A stretch of 64,000 bases of DNA from Sinohyriopsis cumingii (Eukaryota > Mollusca > Bivalvia > Unionida > Unionidae): the NCBI GenBank assembly GCA_028554795.2, contig CM068839.1, positions 86,201,540 through 86,265,539 on the forward strand, written 5' to 3'. Both the position numbers and the translations under genes were made by a program. The notes below the pieces were generated by a model. It was given only the letters and a program-made list of their open reading frames with translations. It made no database searches and had not been told where the DNA came from. How positions within the stretch are numbered: position 1 is the first letter of the stretch; each line of letters begins with the position of its first letter. Positions 12,310-23,088 of this stretch are shown one piece after another.

Positions 12310-13140
12310 TTATTATTTTGTCCATCTCTTGAGTGTTTTTTCGGCTGATAATTCACCTAGATCAATACCGAGCTTCTTTTCAATCTTGGCAAATTTCTTT
12401 ATCTCTTTTATGTAATTTTCATGATCATCCTGTGAACGGCTTCATCGTATTAATCAACGAGTCTGTTGTATTTCATATAAGCTCGTTCGATCTTGTTTAT
12501 TTTTTCATTTATCTCCTCATCGTCACGATTCAACATCGTCATGATACCATCACGTGCGTCATTCTCGTACTGTTGCACAATTGATTTTAGTCTCATTATT
12601 TCGTTACCTTGATGTCGTGTATTACTTATATATAGCTGTTGTTTTCTGATTGTATCTTCAAGTTATCAATTTCCGACTTTAGATCTTTTATCAGTAATTC
12701 CTGTTCGACTCGCTTCTGATCAACAGCATAGAGATTTTTCTTATAGGATTTTAGTTGGGATTTTAATTTCACATTGTCATCGCTGATTAATTTTGATTCA
12801 TTGATTAATTTTGATTCATTAATTGATCTTGATTCATAATTGATCTTGATCCGTAGTTGATCGGTGTTGATTCGTTAATTGATCTTGATCTGATGATTGG
12901 TGCTGGTTCATCGTTAATTGATTCATCATCGATACCAAAATCGATTTTGATATCATCATCGTCGGGTGGTTTGTTGATTGTTGTTTCAAAATCTTTATCA
13001 GGTACATAATCTCGCCATATATTATATATCCTTTTATAACCGATTTTATATTCTGCAGCAATATCTGCAGCTGATTTCTTGCCCTGTAGTGATTTAATTC
13101 TGCTAATTTGTTCTCTCGTTAATGTAACTGTTTATGGCAT
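12310..13140 (-). pseudogene. Helix-turn-helix / coiled-coil protein
   Basis: Read from 13140 on the minus strand, the N-terminus has a homeodomain-like HTH (LTREQISRIKSLQGKKSAAD..AEYKIGYKRIYNIW). An acidic linker follows, then a Ser/Asn/Gln-rich repeat (near 12790-12880) and a Lys/Glu-rich coiled coil. A TAA follows the first two codons and frame changes occur downstream. The last open segment ends KTLKRWTK close to 12315, followed by several stops and the hairpin at 12264-12295. HTH proteins of this kind occur in other large DNA transposons as possible DNA-binding or regulatory factors; the role here is unknown. Confidence 0.5.
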
Positions 13141-13286
13141 TTCAAATATAACAAATCAGCGAAAAAATATTTGGTTTTGACAAAATTATTTTATATTTCA
13201 GATTAATATATCAGCACTTTTTTATTTTTATTACTATTTTTGTCTGTACTTGTACAAGTGCAATTTGTTTATTGCTGAACATAACA

Positions 13287-15519
13287 AATAATGAATCTCG
13301 TTGATGCATCGAAATCTGTGTAAGGCCTGTTTCGTTGCCTCAACAAATCCAATTTCGTACGAGGACACGAACATTTTAGTGAATCTCGGATCAGTTATGC
13401 TAACTCCGGCTTCGAGAGTATGATTAAAAAGAACAATATTTTTGTCATCATACGCGCTATTGACGTCAGAGAAATCTTTTTTCTTCTGATCAGGATCAGT
13501 GTCAGCTGATAATATCTTACCTGGTCACATCCATGTGATTGTAACATCGCAGCAAGGCCTTCTACGGAATATTCAGTGTTAGATTTATGATGAGCAAATA
13601 CATCTATTTTTTCGTCCGAATTGGACTTCACTTGATCAAGTAACAACATCAGATTGTCCTTGTGCGATTTCTCAGTGATAAATTTCTTGTCATGATCGGG
13701 TTTATAATCGTTAAGGACGAATTTTATATTCGGTCTGGACAGTTTAAATATCCTCAGATCATCGTCGTTGGCATCCGCGTCAAGAACAATCACACGACCC
13801 GATGCACTTTACAGCGATGAGAACTTATCCCAGTGTTTCTTGCACGATCCGACGTTGTGAAACATGTGTCTGCGGTTTCCGTGCCATTCATCGATGAGCA
13901 ACACGTCAGGAACACCAATGACACGATGAAGTGATTCAACTTGCACAGTTACTCGTCGTGCATCACCTACCTGGAAAACTATTTCTCCGCTGATATCCAG
14001 GTACGATTCGATATTATGATCTGATCTTGTTTTTTTCTGTGAATGTTTTTCTATACGATAAACTCAACACCGATTGACCTGGTTTTATAGATCTCCACGC
14101 GGCTTCAGATTTTCCTATGCCACACGCTGATCCATCTACGTAATCGATGTTAAATATTTCACATCCTGGACCACCTTCATGGACAGGTGCTGCCGTGTAT
14201 GTGTAATCAGGGGTTACATAAATAAAATTACCGGTGTTTTTATTCTTGCCCAGTAACAGATATTTGACGTAGTCGGTGTCTCTTTGATGATCGGGTAATC
14301 CATGTATGATATTTGTTATTGTAGGATCGCAATTAACATCACCAGATATAATTTTGTTTATTTCGTCGCTGAGAGATCTATCGCCGCGATCGATAATTAT
14401 TCTGCGACCGTGCATCGAGCTTGGACAAATAACGATATAACGATCAATATTCACGATGACAATGCAGTTGTTACATTTTACATCAACAGAACCATGAATC
14501 GTCACTCCGTGATGCCGCTCACAAATATTACAATAATGTCCAGGTTGCCGTCGGACATTATACGCGCCACGTGTGTATGAAACAACACCGAGTAGATTAT
14601 CAGATTCTCCAGTTAATTCTAATGATATCGCAGCAAGATCTGCGTCGGGAATATCTTCGTCGGTGTGTTGGTGATGATCCTGTTCTAGATGGAATATTTC
14701 TTTAGGCTGAATCGACGTTGGACAAACAAGTAATTCAGACGCAGAAATGCCATTGTGAGATATACACGTCTTATTTACCGTTACTTTACCAGGTTTGTAC
14801 GATCGCGTATTAGCTAGTTTTATTCCGTGTAATCCTGTTTAATGATCTAGCTTCCATGATGGATTATCATCGCTGGTCTTTTTAATTAATTCCCGCTGCA
14901 CCTGTATTGATACAGGCGTCGATTTGACAAGTACATGATAACCACATGCTGTTTCGAATAAATAAACTTGTCCTCGCTGACAATCGAGTAATCTAACAAA
15001 ATAATCAATAATCTCATCGTGAGTAATTTTTTCTTCTGTTTTTACGCGAGTACCTTGCTTGCCAAATTTATTCTCGTGATCAATCTGATATTTGTAAAAT
15101 GAATCAATATCAAAGATCGGATATCTTAATCGAAATTCCTGTATGATTTCATTAACTGACGCTTGTCCGATGAACTTATCAGCGACTCGTTCAAAATCAT
15201 CATCGGAAGAAAAAACGTAGAATTTATCAAAGTGTTGGATTATTATTCCGTGAAAATAGTAATTATCGTGTGAGGCACTTTGTAATGCTCGTAACGCATC
15301 CTTTTTACTTGATACAGCAACGGAATATTTTAATGCGTTAACGTCAAATATTGAGTAATAATCACGCAGAATACGATAATTAAATCCTGCTAGTTCTGCT
15401 AGTCCTTCCTGGGTGTTATATTCGAATAAATGTTCGCTGCTAAAAATCGGATCATTCTCGTCACATACATAATTTTTTGATGTTTTTTCAGGACAAAGAT
15501 CTGTAACAATTTTACACAT
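13287..15519 (-). pseudogene. Primase zinc-UL9-like helicase, truncated right-arm copy
   Basis: This is the inverted copy of the gene at 1124. It starts at 15519 with the unassigned N-terminal 226 residues and continues through the UL52-type zinc module (near 14460-14540), Walker A (near 14135) and the DEAH-like box (near 13900). It is cut off at 13287 inside the helicase C-terminal domain. It shares the in-frame stop (14839-14841) and the A7 frameshift with the left copy. It lacks the LINE and so preserves the uninterrupted order of that region. It is non-functional on its own. Confidence 0.75.
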
Positions 15520-15629
15520 AACATCACAAATATGCGATGGTGGGTTGATTTTGTATAACAGTATTATATAATATTGATGATAATTATATTTCTAATTAAA
15601 AAAATTAAATAATATTTTATATACAAGAT

Positions 15630-15956
15630 ATGCCATTCCAAATTGGTCAAAACAATTGTAAATGGCTTCCCTAGGGATCATCTGAAAGATGCAATAAGAC
15701 ATGCCGCGGCGAATATTGCGGATATCACAACCAGAGTGTTAAACGAGGATCAACCGGTCCTAAACCGTGCTTGAGTTGCAACAAAGGAATATGTGGCAAC
15801 ATAGAGATATGTGCTGATTGTGGAGCAGGTAAGCTCAGAACAGCTATTTTTTATTATAAAAATAGAGCACCACGGTATTATGTGAAAAAGGAAAACCCTC
15901 CGACCGCGCAGGAGTTTATCGAAAAACAGAAGAAAAAAATAATAGCGTCAGATTGA
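15630..15956 (+). pseudogene. Cysteine-cluster small protein, right-arm copy 2
   Basis: This is the inverted copy of 687-1013. The ATG at 15630 opens a frame with the CKWLP segment, an in-frame TAG directly after it, then CRGEYCGYH, CLSC and CADC pairs and a Lys-rich tail. The upstream 100 bp is AT-rich and identical in organisation to that of the 16536 gene, so both probably share a promoter design. It probably binds zinc; its function is unknown. Confidence 0.65.
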
Positions 15957-15982
15957 CGAAATAAATGTTCTATCGTTGGTAA

Positions 15983-16029
15983 GGAAACTCCCGTAATACT
16001 ATATAATATAATATTTATGGGACTTTCCT
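15983..16029. repeat. Gene-end hairpin cassette, copy 3
   Basis: GGAAAcTCCCgtaa pairs with the complement of ttatGGGActTTCC. It begins 26 bases after the stop of the gene at 15630-15956 and is the right-arm counterpart of copy 1. Confidence 0.75.
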
Positions 16030-16137
16030 CAGTTGTCGTCGTACACATCAAAATGTCAGATTAACAAAATAACTGTTCTATCGTTGGTGTGGAAACTATC
16101 ATATATTTTATATTTAAAAATAAATGAATAAATATAA

Positions 16138-16434
16138 TGCCAAGTCCAAAATCAGCTACAAATATCTGCAGATGACTTCCGCAGGGATCATCTGTGGAGT
16201 GTGGAAAGCGAAGTTGTGGTGAATTTTGTGGACCTCATATGGTACTAGCGAGGAAATCAAATTCAAGCGGACCGCAACCATGTGTTGTATGTGAGCGAGG
16301 AGTTCGAGGAAAATATCCACTCTGCGTGGATTGTGGTGGATCAAGATATCGATGTATCGTCGAATACTGCATTAGAAAGAATAAACCATTCCCCTCCATT
16401 GAGGAGTTTTTAATGCAGAAAAAAAATTGTCTGA
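16138..16434 (+). pseudogene. Cysteine-cluster small protein, right-arm copy
   Basis: This is the inverted copy of 204-506. The ATG at 16138 leads into the family N-terminus. A TGA stands at the conserved Trp codon, and downstream the CGEFCGPH, CVVC and CVDC motifs are intact. The 3' poly-A run is one base shorter than in the left arm, which extends the reading frame past the expected KKLSE end. No other function can be assigned beyond probable zinc binding. Confidence 0.62.
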
Positions 16435-16535
16435 ATGATGTTGAATCTATCATATTTCTATGTTTTTGTAAGATTCAACAAACGGTGGGTTGATTTTATA
16501 TATCATTATTTGATTAAAAAATTGAATTATAATAT

Positions 16536-16865
16536 ATGCCATTCCAAATTGGTCAAAACAATTGTAAATGGCTTCCCGAAGGATCATCTGAGAGATGCAG
16601 TAAAACATGTCGCGGTGAATACTGCGGATATCACAATCAGAACGTCAAACGAGGATCAACTAGTCCTAGACCGTGCTTGAGTTGCAAGAGGGGTTTACGA
16701 GGCAATTCAGAGATATGTAACAACTGCGGTGGGAATTTATACCGATCACTGCTAGCATATTACAGAAAAAGAAAACCGAAACATTTTACATCGAAAGAAA
16801 AACCATCAACCGCGAAAGAATTTCTTGAAATGCACAAAAACAGATTCATCGAAATGTCAGATTAA
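16536..16865 (+). CDS. Cysteine-cluster small protein (intact family member)
   Basis: This 109-residue open frame is the best-preserved member of a family with at least seven loci in the window. It has CKWLPEGSSERC, CRGEYCGYH (CxxxxCxxH), CLSC and CNNC. The last two CxxC pairs are about 18 residues apart, as in a zinc ribbon or treble clef. A Lys/Arg-rich helix (YYRKRKPKH) and a charged tail follow. The ATG at 16536 is supported by the same start context (TATATGCC) in the paralogue at 15630. The fold suggests a nucleic-acid- or protein-binding accessory factor; this is inference. Confidence 0.75.
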   Translation: MPFQIGQNNCKWLPEGSSERCSKTCRGEYCGYHNQNVKRGSTSPRPCLSCKRGLRGNSEICNNCGGNLYRSLLAYYRKRKPKHFTSKEKPSTAKEFLEMHKNRFIEMSD

Positions 16866-16900
16866 CAAAATAACTGTTATACTGGACGTTTTTTGTTGGT

Positions 16901-16950
16901 GGGGAAACTCCCGTAATACTATATAATATATTATTTATGGGACTTTCCCC
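16901..16950. repeat. Gene-end hairpin cassette, copy 4
   Basis: GGGGAAAcTCCC and GGGActTTCCCC form the longest clean stem of the set around an AT-rich loop. It is placed 36 bases past the stop of the intact cysteine-cluster gene. Confidence 0.78.
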
Positions 16951-16964
16951 ACTCGTCGTCGTAC

Positions 16965-17222
16965 ACATCGAAATGTCGCATTGACAAATTATCGGGTATT
17001 TCAATGATCTTCCAATCATCAAAATACCTCTCAAGGATTTTTTTCGATTGATAAATCAAGCTTCATCATCATGTCAAAATAACATCTAAAGGTCATTGTT
17101 TTTGTTTTTTTCTGCACACAATCATGTTGTTGTGGTAAATACCGTTCAAATTTTTCTGTTAACTCACACATCCCAAAATTCAGATTCATCCTAGAACTCA
17201 GATTCCCAAAATTCAGATTCAT
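16965..17222 (-). CDS. Unrecognised small ORF with duplicated N-terminus
   Basis: A minus-strand frame begins near 17222. It contains a direct duplication (MNLNFG repeated 11 codons apart), a Cys/Lys-rich middle (CVQKKTKTMTFRCYF) and an A-run near 17040 where a second frame takes over. It lies between two cysteine-cluster genes. It could be a real small gene or chance; I see no family match. Confidence 0.25.
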
Positions 17223-17280
17223 CCCATGCAGGTGAGCTCATTTATTATATAAACTTAATTTAATAGATATCATTTGATAT

Positions 17281-17866
17281 ATGCACAATTGCACGTGGTT
17301 GATTCAAGGAACAACTGATCAATGTAACAAAAGATGCCACGGAAGATATTGCAAGTAACACAACTATATTTTATCAAAAAATCCTCATGCTGGATCACGA
17401 CATTGTGTTGGATGCAACAACGGCGTTAGAGGATTATATCAGATTTGTTGTTGTTGTTGTTGTTCTAGGGTTTAACGCCATTTTCAGCACAAGATAGGCT
17501 ATACATGGCGGCCAGTATAACTGGTGGAGGAAGAACCCTGGAAAACCCAGGGAAGAACCACCGACCCACGAGAAGCTACTGGCAGGCTTTCCCACGTACT
17601 CACGTTAGCCGAGCCTTGGACTCGAACCCACGCAGACAGAGGTGAGATGGCAGTGATCCGTAACGGAGAGCGCTTTAGACCACTCGGCCACTTGGGGTCC
17701 CTATCAGATTTGTAAAAATTGTCACGGAGATCGATACAGAAGTCTGATGACGTATTACAGAAAAAGAAAGACCAATGATCCTATAATGGAAAAACCACCA
17801 TTAGAAATAGAATACTATTTGAGATTTAAAGATCATTCGATTGACGAATCAATCAAATCCAGCTAG
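17281..17866 (+). pseudogene. Cysteine-cluster small protein split by a SINE
   Basis: Flanks of the SINE align with the element 2 gene at 28170-28512: the N-terminus has CTWLIQGTTDQC and CVGCNNGVRGLYQIC before the insertion, and NCHGDRYRSLMTYYRKRK after it. The reading direction is plus. A TAA is present after the CHGRYCK segment. The SINE interrupts the codons around 17437-17713 with a 12 bp target duplication. The C-terminus runs into a segment duplicated from the ATPase gene (about 17850-17880). Confidence 0.75.
17449..17701 (-). mobile_element. tRNA-derived SINE with (AAC)n tail
   Basis: On the minus strand it starts GGGACCCCAAGTGGCCGAGTGG (box A) and includes GGGTTCGAGTCC (box B), a Leu/Ser-tRNA-like head. 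A non-tRNA body and GGCGTTAAACCCTAG followed by (AAC)n complete it. The 12 bp duplication TATCAGATTTGT flanks it at 17437-17448 and 17702-17713. The tail resembles that of the LINE at 2798-9834, which suggests mobilisation by an I-type LINE. This type of SINE end is familiar from mollusc genomes. Confidence 0.9.
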
Positions 17867-17879
17867 AATATTTTCTCGA

Positions 17880-18466
17880 TGAGGATGATAATAATATGAC
17901 CATCTGGATCGGGTAAGACACAGTTGTTACTTAATCTTATAATGAGATGGTTGAAATGGGTTAAGTTGTATTTAGTAGCACCATCAGTTGATGATCAACG
18001 ATGCTACGATGTACTTAAAGATTTTAATGAAAACGCGCGATTACTGGATGACGATGTCATTAAATTTATAACCGATATTGTTGAAGCACCATCTGTTGAT
18101 GATCTAGATGGATTTATTAATAATTTAGTTGTATACGATGATGTGATGCTAGACAAACAATCAAATCCAGCTAGAATATTTTATCGAGGAAGACATAAAA
18201 ACACTGATGTGATATATGTTACTCAGCGATACGTACAGATTCCGAAAGTAATCAGGGATAACTGAAATGTTTTAGTTGTGTTTAATGGCGTAGACACACA
18301 TACGTTGCGCAATATTCATCAAACTTGGTGTAGCGGAGATATGGATATAATTAAATTTAGAAATTTCCTTTCACGAGCGCAAGCTACTCCGCATGGATTT
18401 ATAACAATAAATTTATATGACCCTAGATCCCGATATCGTGTAGGTCTCGATAAAATATTTGGATGA
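17880..18466 (+). pseudogene. Packaging ATPase (FtsK/HerA-type), element 1
   Basis: This is closely related to the ATPases at 28561-29226 and 53744-54412. The Walker A region reads PSGSGKTQLLL with the first Gly codon changed to TGA. A second TGA lies at 18263-18265. The N-terminus before Walker A is replaced by a short segment copied from inside the same gene. The family motifs LYLVAPSVDDQRCY, VVYDDVMLD (Walker B) and IYVTQRY are intact. The product would pump element DNA into capsids. It ends three bases before the terminal foldback. Confidence 0.85.
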
Positions 18467-18468
18467 AT

Positions 18469-18714
18469 AGCAGCAGGAAGGGCGCGACCTCAAGTTGACG
18501 TAATTGCGTAAAGCGCGTGCATAATAAACTAGAAAAAGTCACCAACGACAATGGAGTAATATTAATTAGAAATTCCATAGAGACTCACTCAGTAAAGTGT
18601 CGACGCTTTTTAAAAATCTGTCGACGCTTTTCTTTTTTTCGATCATTTGTAGGAAGGCTTATTTTCGACATTTGGACGCTCCTACAAAAAGGTGGGTTCG
18701 CCTTCCCTGCTGCT
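18469..18714. repeat. Right foldback terminus of element 1
   Basis: AGCAGCAGGAAGGGCG at 18469-18484 is the near-complement of CGCCTTCCCTGCTGCT at 18699-18714. The 246 bp end therefore forms a foldback, as in elements 2 and 3. An internal direct repeat (GTCGACGCTTTT) occurs at about 18599-18632. The outer boundary at 18714 marks the return to host DNA. Confidence 0.8.
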
Positions 18715-19989
18715 TGGCCAGCTAGAAAGAACAAGAAGAAAACACACCACATAATATAGTACCAAGATAAAATTGGAAAAGAATTACTACCCAAATTGCA
18801 TCAACACACTTAATCTAACCGAATAGTGTTACAAATCCATACAAATGACCCTTAGCAAGAACTTAATAAAACAACTCTACCACGCCACCACCGAAAATCA
18901 GACAGATAACCCAAAACTCTAAAGATTTGATCTAGATAGTGCCAGTCCTTACAGGAAAATATACAGTAACAACACAACATACAAATAGCAACACACCAGG
19001 ACAATAACGACTATGGCAAGCCATTCCAAAACTAAAAATGAAAACTGAATGGCGATGGGAGCGGAAACTAAAACCCTGGACATATGGCCAAGGGGAATAG
19101 GAGTACGATCCTAACTTGCCGGGCGGGAACGGAGTACATCTAGGAACCAGCATGAAGGTACAACTCGACAATATGACGAAACGGAATCAAGATTGACCAG
19201 GAAAAAATACTATACCAAAACATAACATTAATAAAAATAATAATAATTATTTAAAAAATCTCCACTTATACACAGGAAATACACAAATGGGAGGACAGGG
19301 ATACATAACCACAAACCATAACCTTTAGAAAACGAAAAACAAGATGACACCTACAACTCTTTACCAGTGTGTTCTGGAACGGAGTCATGGGGTGCCAACA
19401 TAACGGGTGTGGGTATGCATAAGAGAGATTGGGATACACAAACATATAGCCTGAAAAAGATACGAACAGAGATATACAAGATGGAGACCTAATAAAAGAG
19501 ATAGATACCTAATAGATATAATAGAGTGATAGATAGATATTATGAGAGTGGACAACTGTATCAAGAAACGATGTAGCTGAACTCTAGAGTAGAACTTGGA
19601 GTTGTGGACAGAACTTTAGTATGTTATAATCAGATAATAAACAGTAGTTTGCCTCCCCTTACCCCAAAGCTACAAGAAAAGAGACACAGCGGGTCACAGT
19701 ATATATGCGTTTGGCTAGCCACGATTGGTTGATAATTAAAGTTAGATTTTAGCAATGATCTTTTGAGAGCTTATCCTAGTTGTAAATGGAAAACAGAGAC
19801 ATGGTTGTATTGATGGAATTTCAGTCCTTTGAAAGAACTGAATTTGGAACACTCATTACTGAATTTTAGCACATGACTGTTGGTGCGGAACTGAAAGCCA
19901 TGTGCTTTCAAGGACACGTAGATCCAGAAAATGCAGAGCATTGTAGACATTTTTAATTAAAAGAAATCTCGTGGTATATCATTGATACA

Positions 19990-19993
19990 GCGC

Positions 19994-20053
<60 letters not shown>
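19990..20053. repeat. (TA)n microsatellite
   Basis: An uninterrupted alternating TA tract of about 60 bases. Confidence 0.95.
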
Positions 20054-20055
<2 letters not shown>

Positions 20056-20678
20056 TGGTGTCGAATTCCAAGTTTTGGATAGTCAATTATTGGTTCTGAC
20101 TCATGGAGTTGGAAGGTTTAGATTAAAATCGGACTACATAATACCATTCTACTAACGTCTTGTCAGTGACCAACTTAATCCACGCAGCATTAACAACTTT
20201 GGTTCAAAGTTCAATTATCAAGTAAATAGGTTCTTTACATGCATGGCATTATTTTATTATTGTGACTTGGTTCGAGTGACAACCAGGAACTTCATCATGG
20301 ATTATAAGATTACGCGACTTAGGTCATACGTGAATAGAAAGAGGCAAAATCTAAACCAAGCCGGTCCCTCGGGGAATAAAACAAACAATTGTTTATTAAT
20401 TTGTTTTGAAGGAAAGGAAATAAAAGCTTGGATTAACATATATGAAGCATAAATGGGGTTGGTGTTATTGCAATTGTTTCACGCATCAGCAATTAGTCTC
20501 GCATTGTTTGACAGCAACTACACAAACTGAAACTGACGTTGAAGCTCCCTCGCATGTAAAGTTCCAGCTGCAATCTAATACTATGTGTCAATAATTTAGT
20601 AACCGTAGAAACTCCAGCCTTTACTGTATGTTTTCTATAGTAAAAGTTTCGGGAGGCGGATTTACACCGAATGTAACC

Positions 20679-20680
<2 letters not shown>

Positions 20681-20747
<67 letters not shown>
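20681..20747. repeat. (TA)n microsatellite
   Basis: An uninterrupted alternating TA tract of about 65 bases. Confidence 0.95.
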
Positions 20748-20751
<4 letters not shown>

Positions 20752-21539
20752 GGCCACCTTAATGGATCAAAGAGATTAGCCGACTCTTCTGGTGCTGTGC
20801 TTCATTATCAATCACTAATCAAAGTAGGTGGGGAGTACCTTTGCATGCAAAGAACAGATTTGCTTTTCACAGAATAATGTTGAGACAGTTAACTGTAATG
20901 ACTTGAAACATTTATTTTTACAGTTTGTCGGTACCTTATTACCGACGAACCCATTTTGTTCCCGTACAATGGCAAGTTTTACCGGTAAAACCCTGCATAT
21001 ACCGGTCTAACGGAATCTATGGTAGGTTCAAATCCTACCATCGGATCAACCCAAGTTGGATGCCATGGTGTGTCACTGCTGAATACATTTTGTTTTATTT
21101 GCGTCATCACGCTCCAACCCTCGTGTACCGCTATGACGAAGTACCAAAACTAATCTTGCAATGTGAGAAAAAAGGCAAAAAGAGCGCAGTTTTATCAAAT
21201 TCGACGATTTTACTGTAATTTCATTTAATGCATCATACCATCCGCGCCGTTTCCTTTTATTTTTTTTTTGTTTTAATTAAACACCCCTGAGGATGCAACT
21301 GTTTATCTGTCACGTTTTCATTTCTTTCGCGATCTGTCCCAAAGAATGCCCGCCCACCCCCACTCAGAACATTAGATGAAGTTTCAGTAAAAAAAATTCA
21401 AATAACAATTTGTGCTTGCGAAGCACAGATGTCCACACTTATCTGCTGGACTATTCAATGTAAAATTAAATATATGTTTTGCTATCTTAAGTATGTTAAT
21501 ACAAACTCGAATATGATTAGTATTCCTATATATGGTGCA

Positions 21540-21795
21540 TCACAATAATGTGTAGATATAGTACAGCACAACAAGGTGTACATACAGTGCATCACAATGA
21601 GGTGTACATATAGTGCAGCACAATAAGATGTACATATAATACAGCACAACAAGATGTACATATAGTACAGCAAAATAAGGTGTACATACAGTACAGCACA
21701 ATAAGGTGTACATACAGGACAACACAATATGGTGTACATACAGTACAGCACAATAAGATGTACATATAATACAGCACAATAAGATGTACATATCA
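21540..21795. repeat. Minisatellite A (about 30 bp unit)
   Basis: About eight tandem units of the form GTACATATAGTACAGCACAATAAGGT occur with small variations. Overlapping open frames on the minus strand in all three phases are products of this repeat and not genes. The same unit recurs at 23089-23390. Confidence 0.9.
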
Positions 21796-21799
21796 CGGA

Positions 21800-23088
21800 A
21801 TTGTGTATGAGTTATATCAATATGTATATGTGGTCAAAAATGTACTCGGGTTTCGTTGCCGCGTACAGCGTCACCCGAGGGTGGTATATTTTTTCGGCCC
21901 TAGTTATTTCGAAATACTGAGCGAAACTCAAATCATACTGCATGTGCAAATTGCCTGCAGCGGAAAAACTTAAGTACCTAGCTGCGCACATCTGTCACAG
22001 TTAGTATACATACAGAGGAAATTCTCTATAAACGAATTACATTACGACGAGTCTTGTCAGGAAGCTTACCCCTTTACGGGAGCAAATCTCCAGCTGTAGA
22101 GGTAATGAAATTTAAGTATTCTTTATTACTATTCGTTTTATACGACAGAATTGTTTCATACTTTAAATGTTTTAGAATTTATTCTAAATTCTACAGAGAG
22201 TCAATACCTAGGTTATACAACGCCATATTAGAAATACTATAGTCTGGTTCGAGTTATCTATTTGTTGTAACTGAACAGACAAATTGAATTTAATTATACG
22301 CTGCATGCATTAAATGATTAATGTAATAGGTAACGAATTCATGTGCGCGCATGCGCAACATGTATCAATGCAGAAGTACTTAACCATGTCATATGTACTA
22401 CACGGTTTAGTTATAACTTTAGCTGCTTTATACATGGTTTAATGTGGAGTCACAGAACTCTGTGTGGTTTCTTGTGACGTATACTCTGTGTCTGGTGACC
22501 TTGGTTCGGAAGAGTGTACTGGTTTTCTCGATGCGAGGGACTAAGGCTTCACGAGCATCGGGTCTGTGTTAAATGTGAGGGCTCTCGAGGGATCCTTCAA
22601 CAGAATGAGAGGGGCGGACCGTGCGTGGGCGCTTCTCTGACCATTGACTAGAGCGAGTGGAACGGGAGTTAACATATTGGACGTTAAATGGGCGCCACGA
22701 TAGTTATATATATTATGTGTTCCGTGTTGTTATTTTCACTATTGCTATCTGAGCAAATTTACATGCATTTCAATATCGTTATATGAACGATACATTCAAG
22801 ACTTTGTTTATATTAGGGTGTAGATCATATACTTTTATTTTGTTGATCGGTGGTAGGACTTCACGTTTGTTTGAAGTTCCATTTGTTAAAGTCATGTTTG
22901 AGTTTTTTCCGTTGAGTTACTTGTTGTTGATAGTTCCATGTTAGGAACCTTATAATTTTCCTTATCTGTTTTGTTTATAATGGTGTCAGATTTTGTTAAT
23001 ATTTAATGTGCGTTTATTAATAAATATTTTATTAACGCAGTTGCGTTGGGCGTCTTCCCTAATCCAGTCCCAACCCGGCTTCATCTTG
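21800..23088. other. Host intergenic DNA
   Basis: No gene is supported. The region has mixed composition, with a G/C-richer patch at 22450-22700. No coding or RNA feature is recognised. Confidence 0.5.

Larger units (their letters stand above)
13287..16641. repeat. Right arm of 3.36 kb inverted duplication
   Basis: This is the reverse complement of the left arm (1-2797 plus 9848-10406). It retains the empty LINE target site at 13846-13858. Homology stops at about 13287, where the right-arm helicase copy is truncated and joins an unrelated region encoding an HTH/coiled-coil gene. The 2.9 kb spacer between the arms is 10407-13286. Confidence 0.92.
1..18714. mobile_element. Polinton/adintovirus-like element 1 (left end outside window)
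   Basis: The element is defined by its right-hand foldback terminus at 18469-18714, which starts and ends with the same AGCAGCAG/CTGCTGCT bases as elements 2 and 3, and by a packaging ATPase lying directly beside it. Inward lie a family of cysteine-cluster genes, a primase-helicase gene, and a large inverted duplication. No integrase, polymerase or capsid gene is seen here, so that part is either outside the window or lost. A LINE (2798-9834) and a SINE (17449-17701) have inserted into it. All its larger genes carry stops or frameshifts. Treating 1-16.9 kb and 16.9-18.7 kb as one element is an inference from the shared gene family and the absence of any terminus between them. Confidence 0.7.
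18715..21480. other. Host intergenic DNA with AT microsatellites
   Basis: No supportable gene was found. The stretch contains (TA)n runs at about 19990-20053 and 20681-20747. Short ORFs such as 20243-20452 and 20925-21218 show no recognisable domain or coding bias. A G/C-richer patch at 18930-19200 also has no gene signal. Confidence 0.6.

Noticed and set aside
1..16641. Herpesvirus fragment, because of the UL9/UL52-like gene
   Set aside because: No herpesvirus capsid or terminase genes are present. The ends, ATPase and gene family tie it to Polinton-like elements, and UL9-like helicases also occur in other large DNA viruses and transposons.
17640..17701. tRNA gene on the minus strand
   Set aside because: The A and B boxes belong to a SINE: a body, an (AAC)n tail and target duplications follow.
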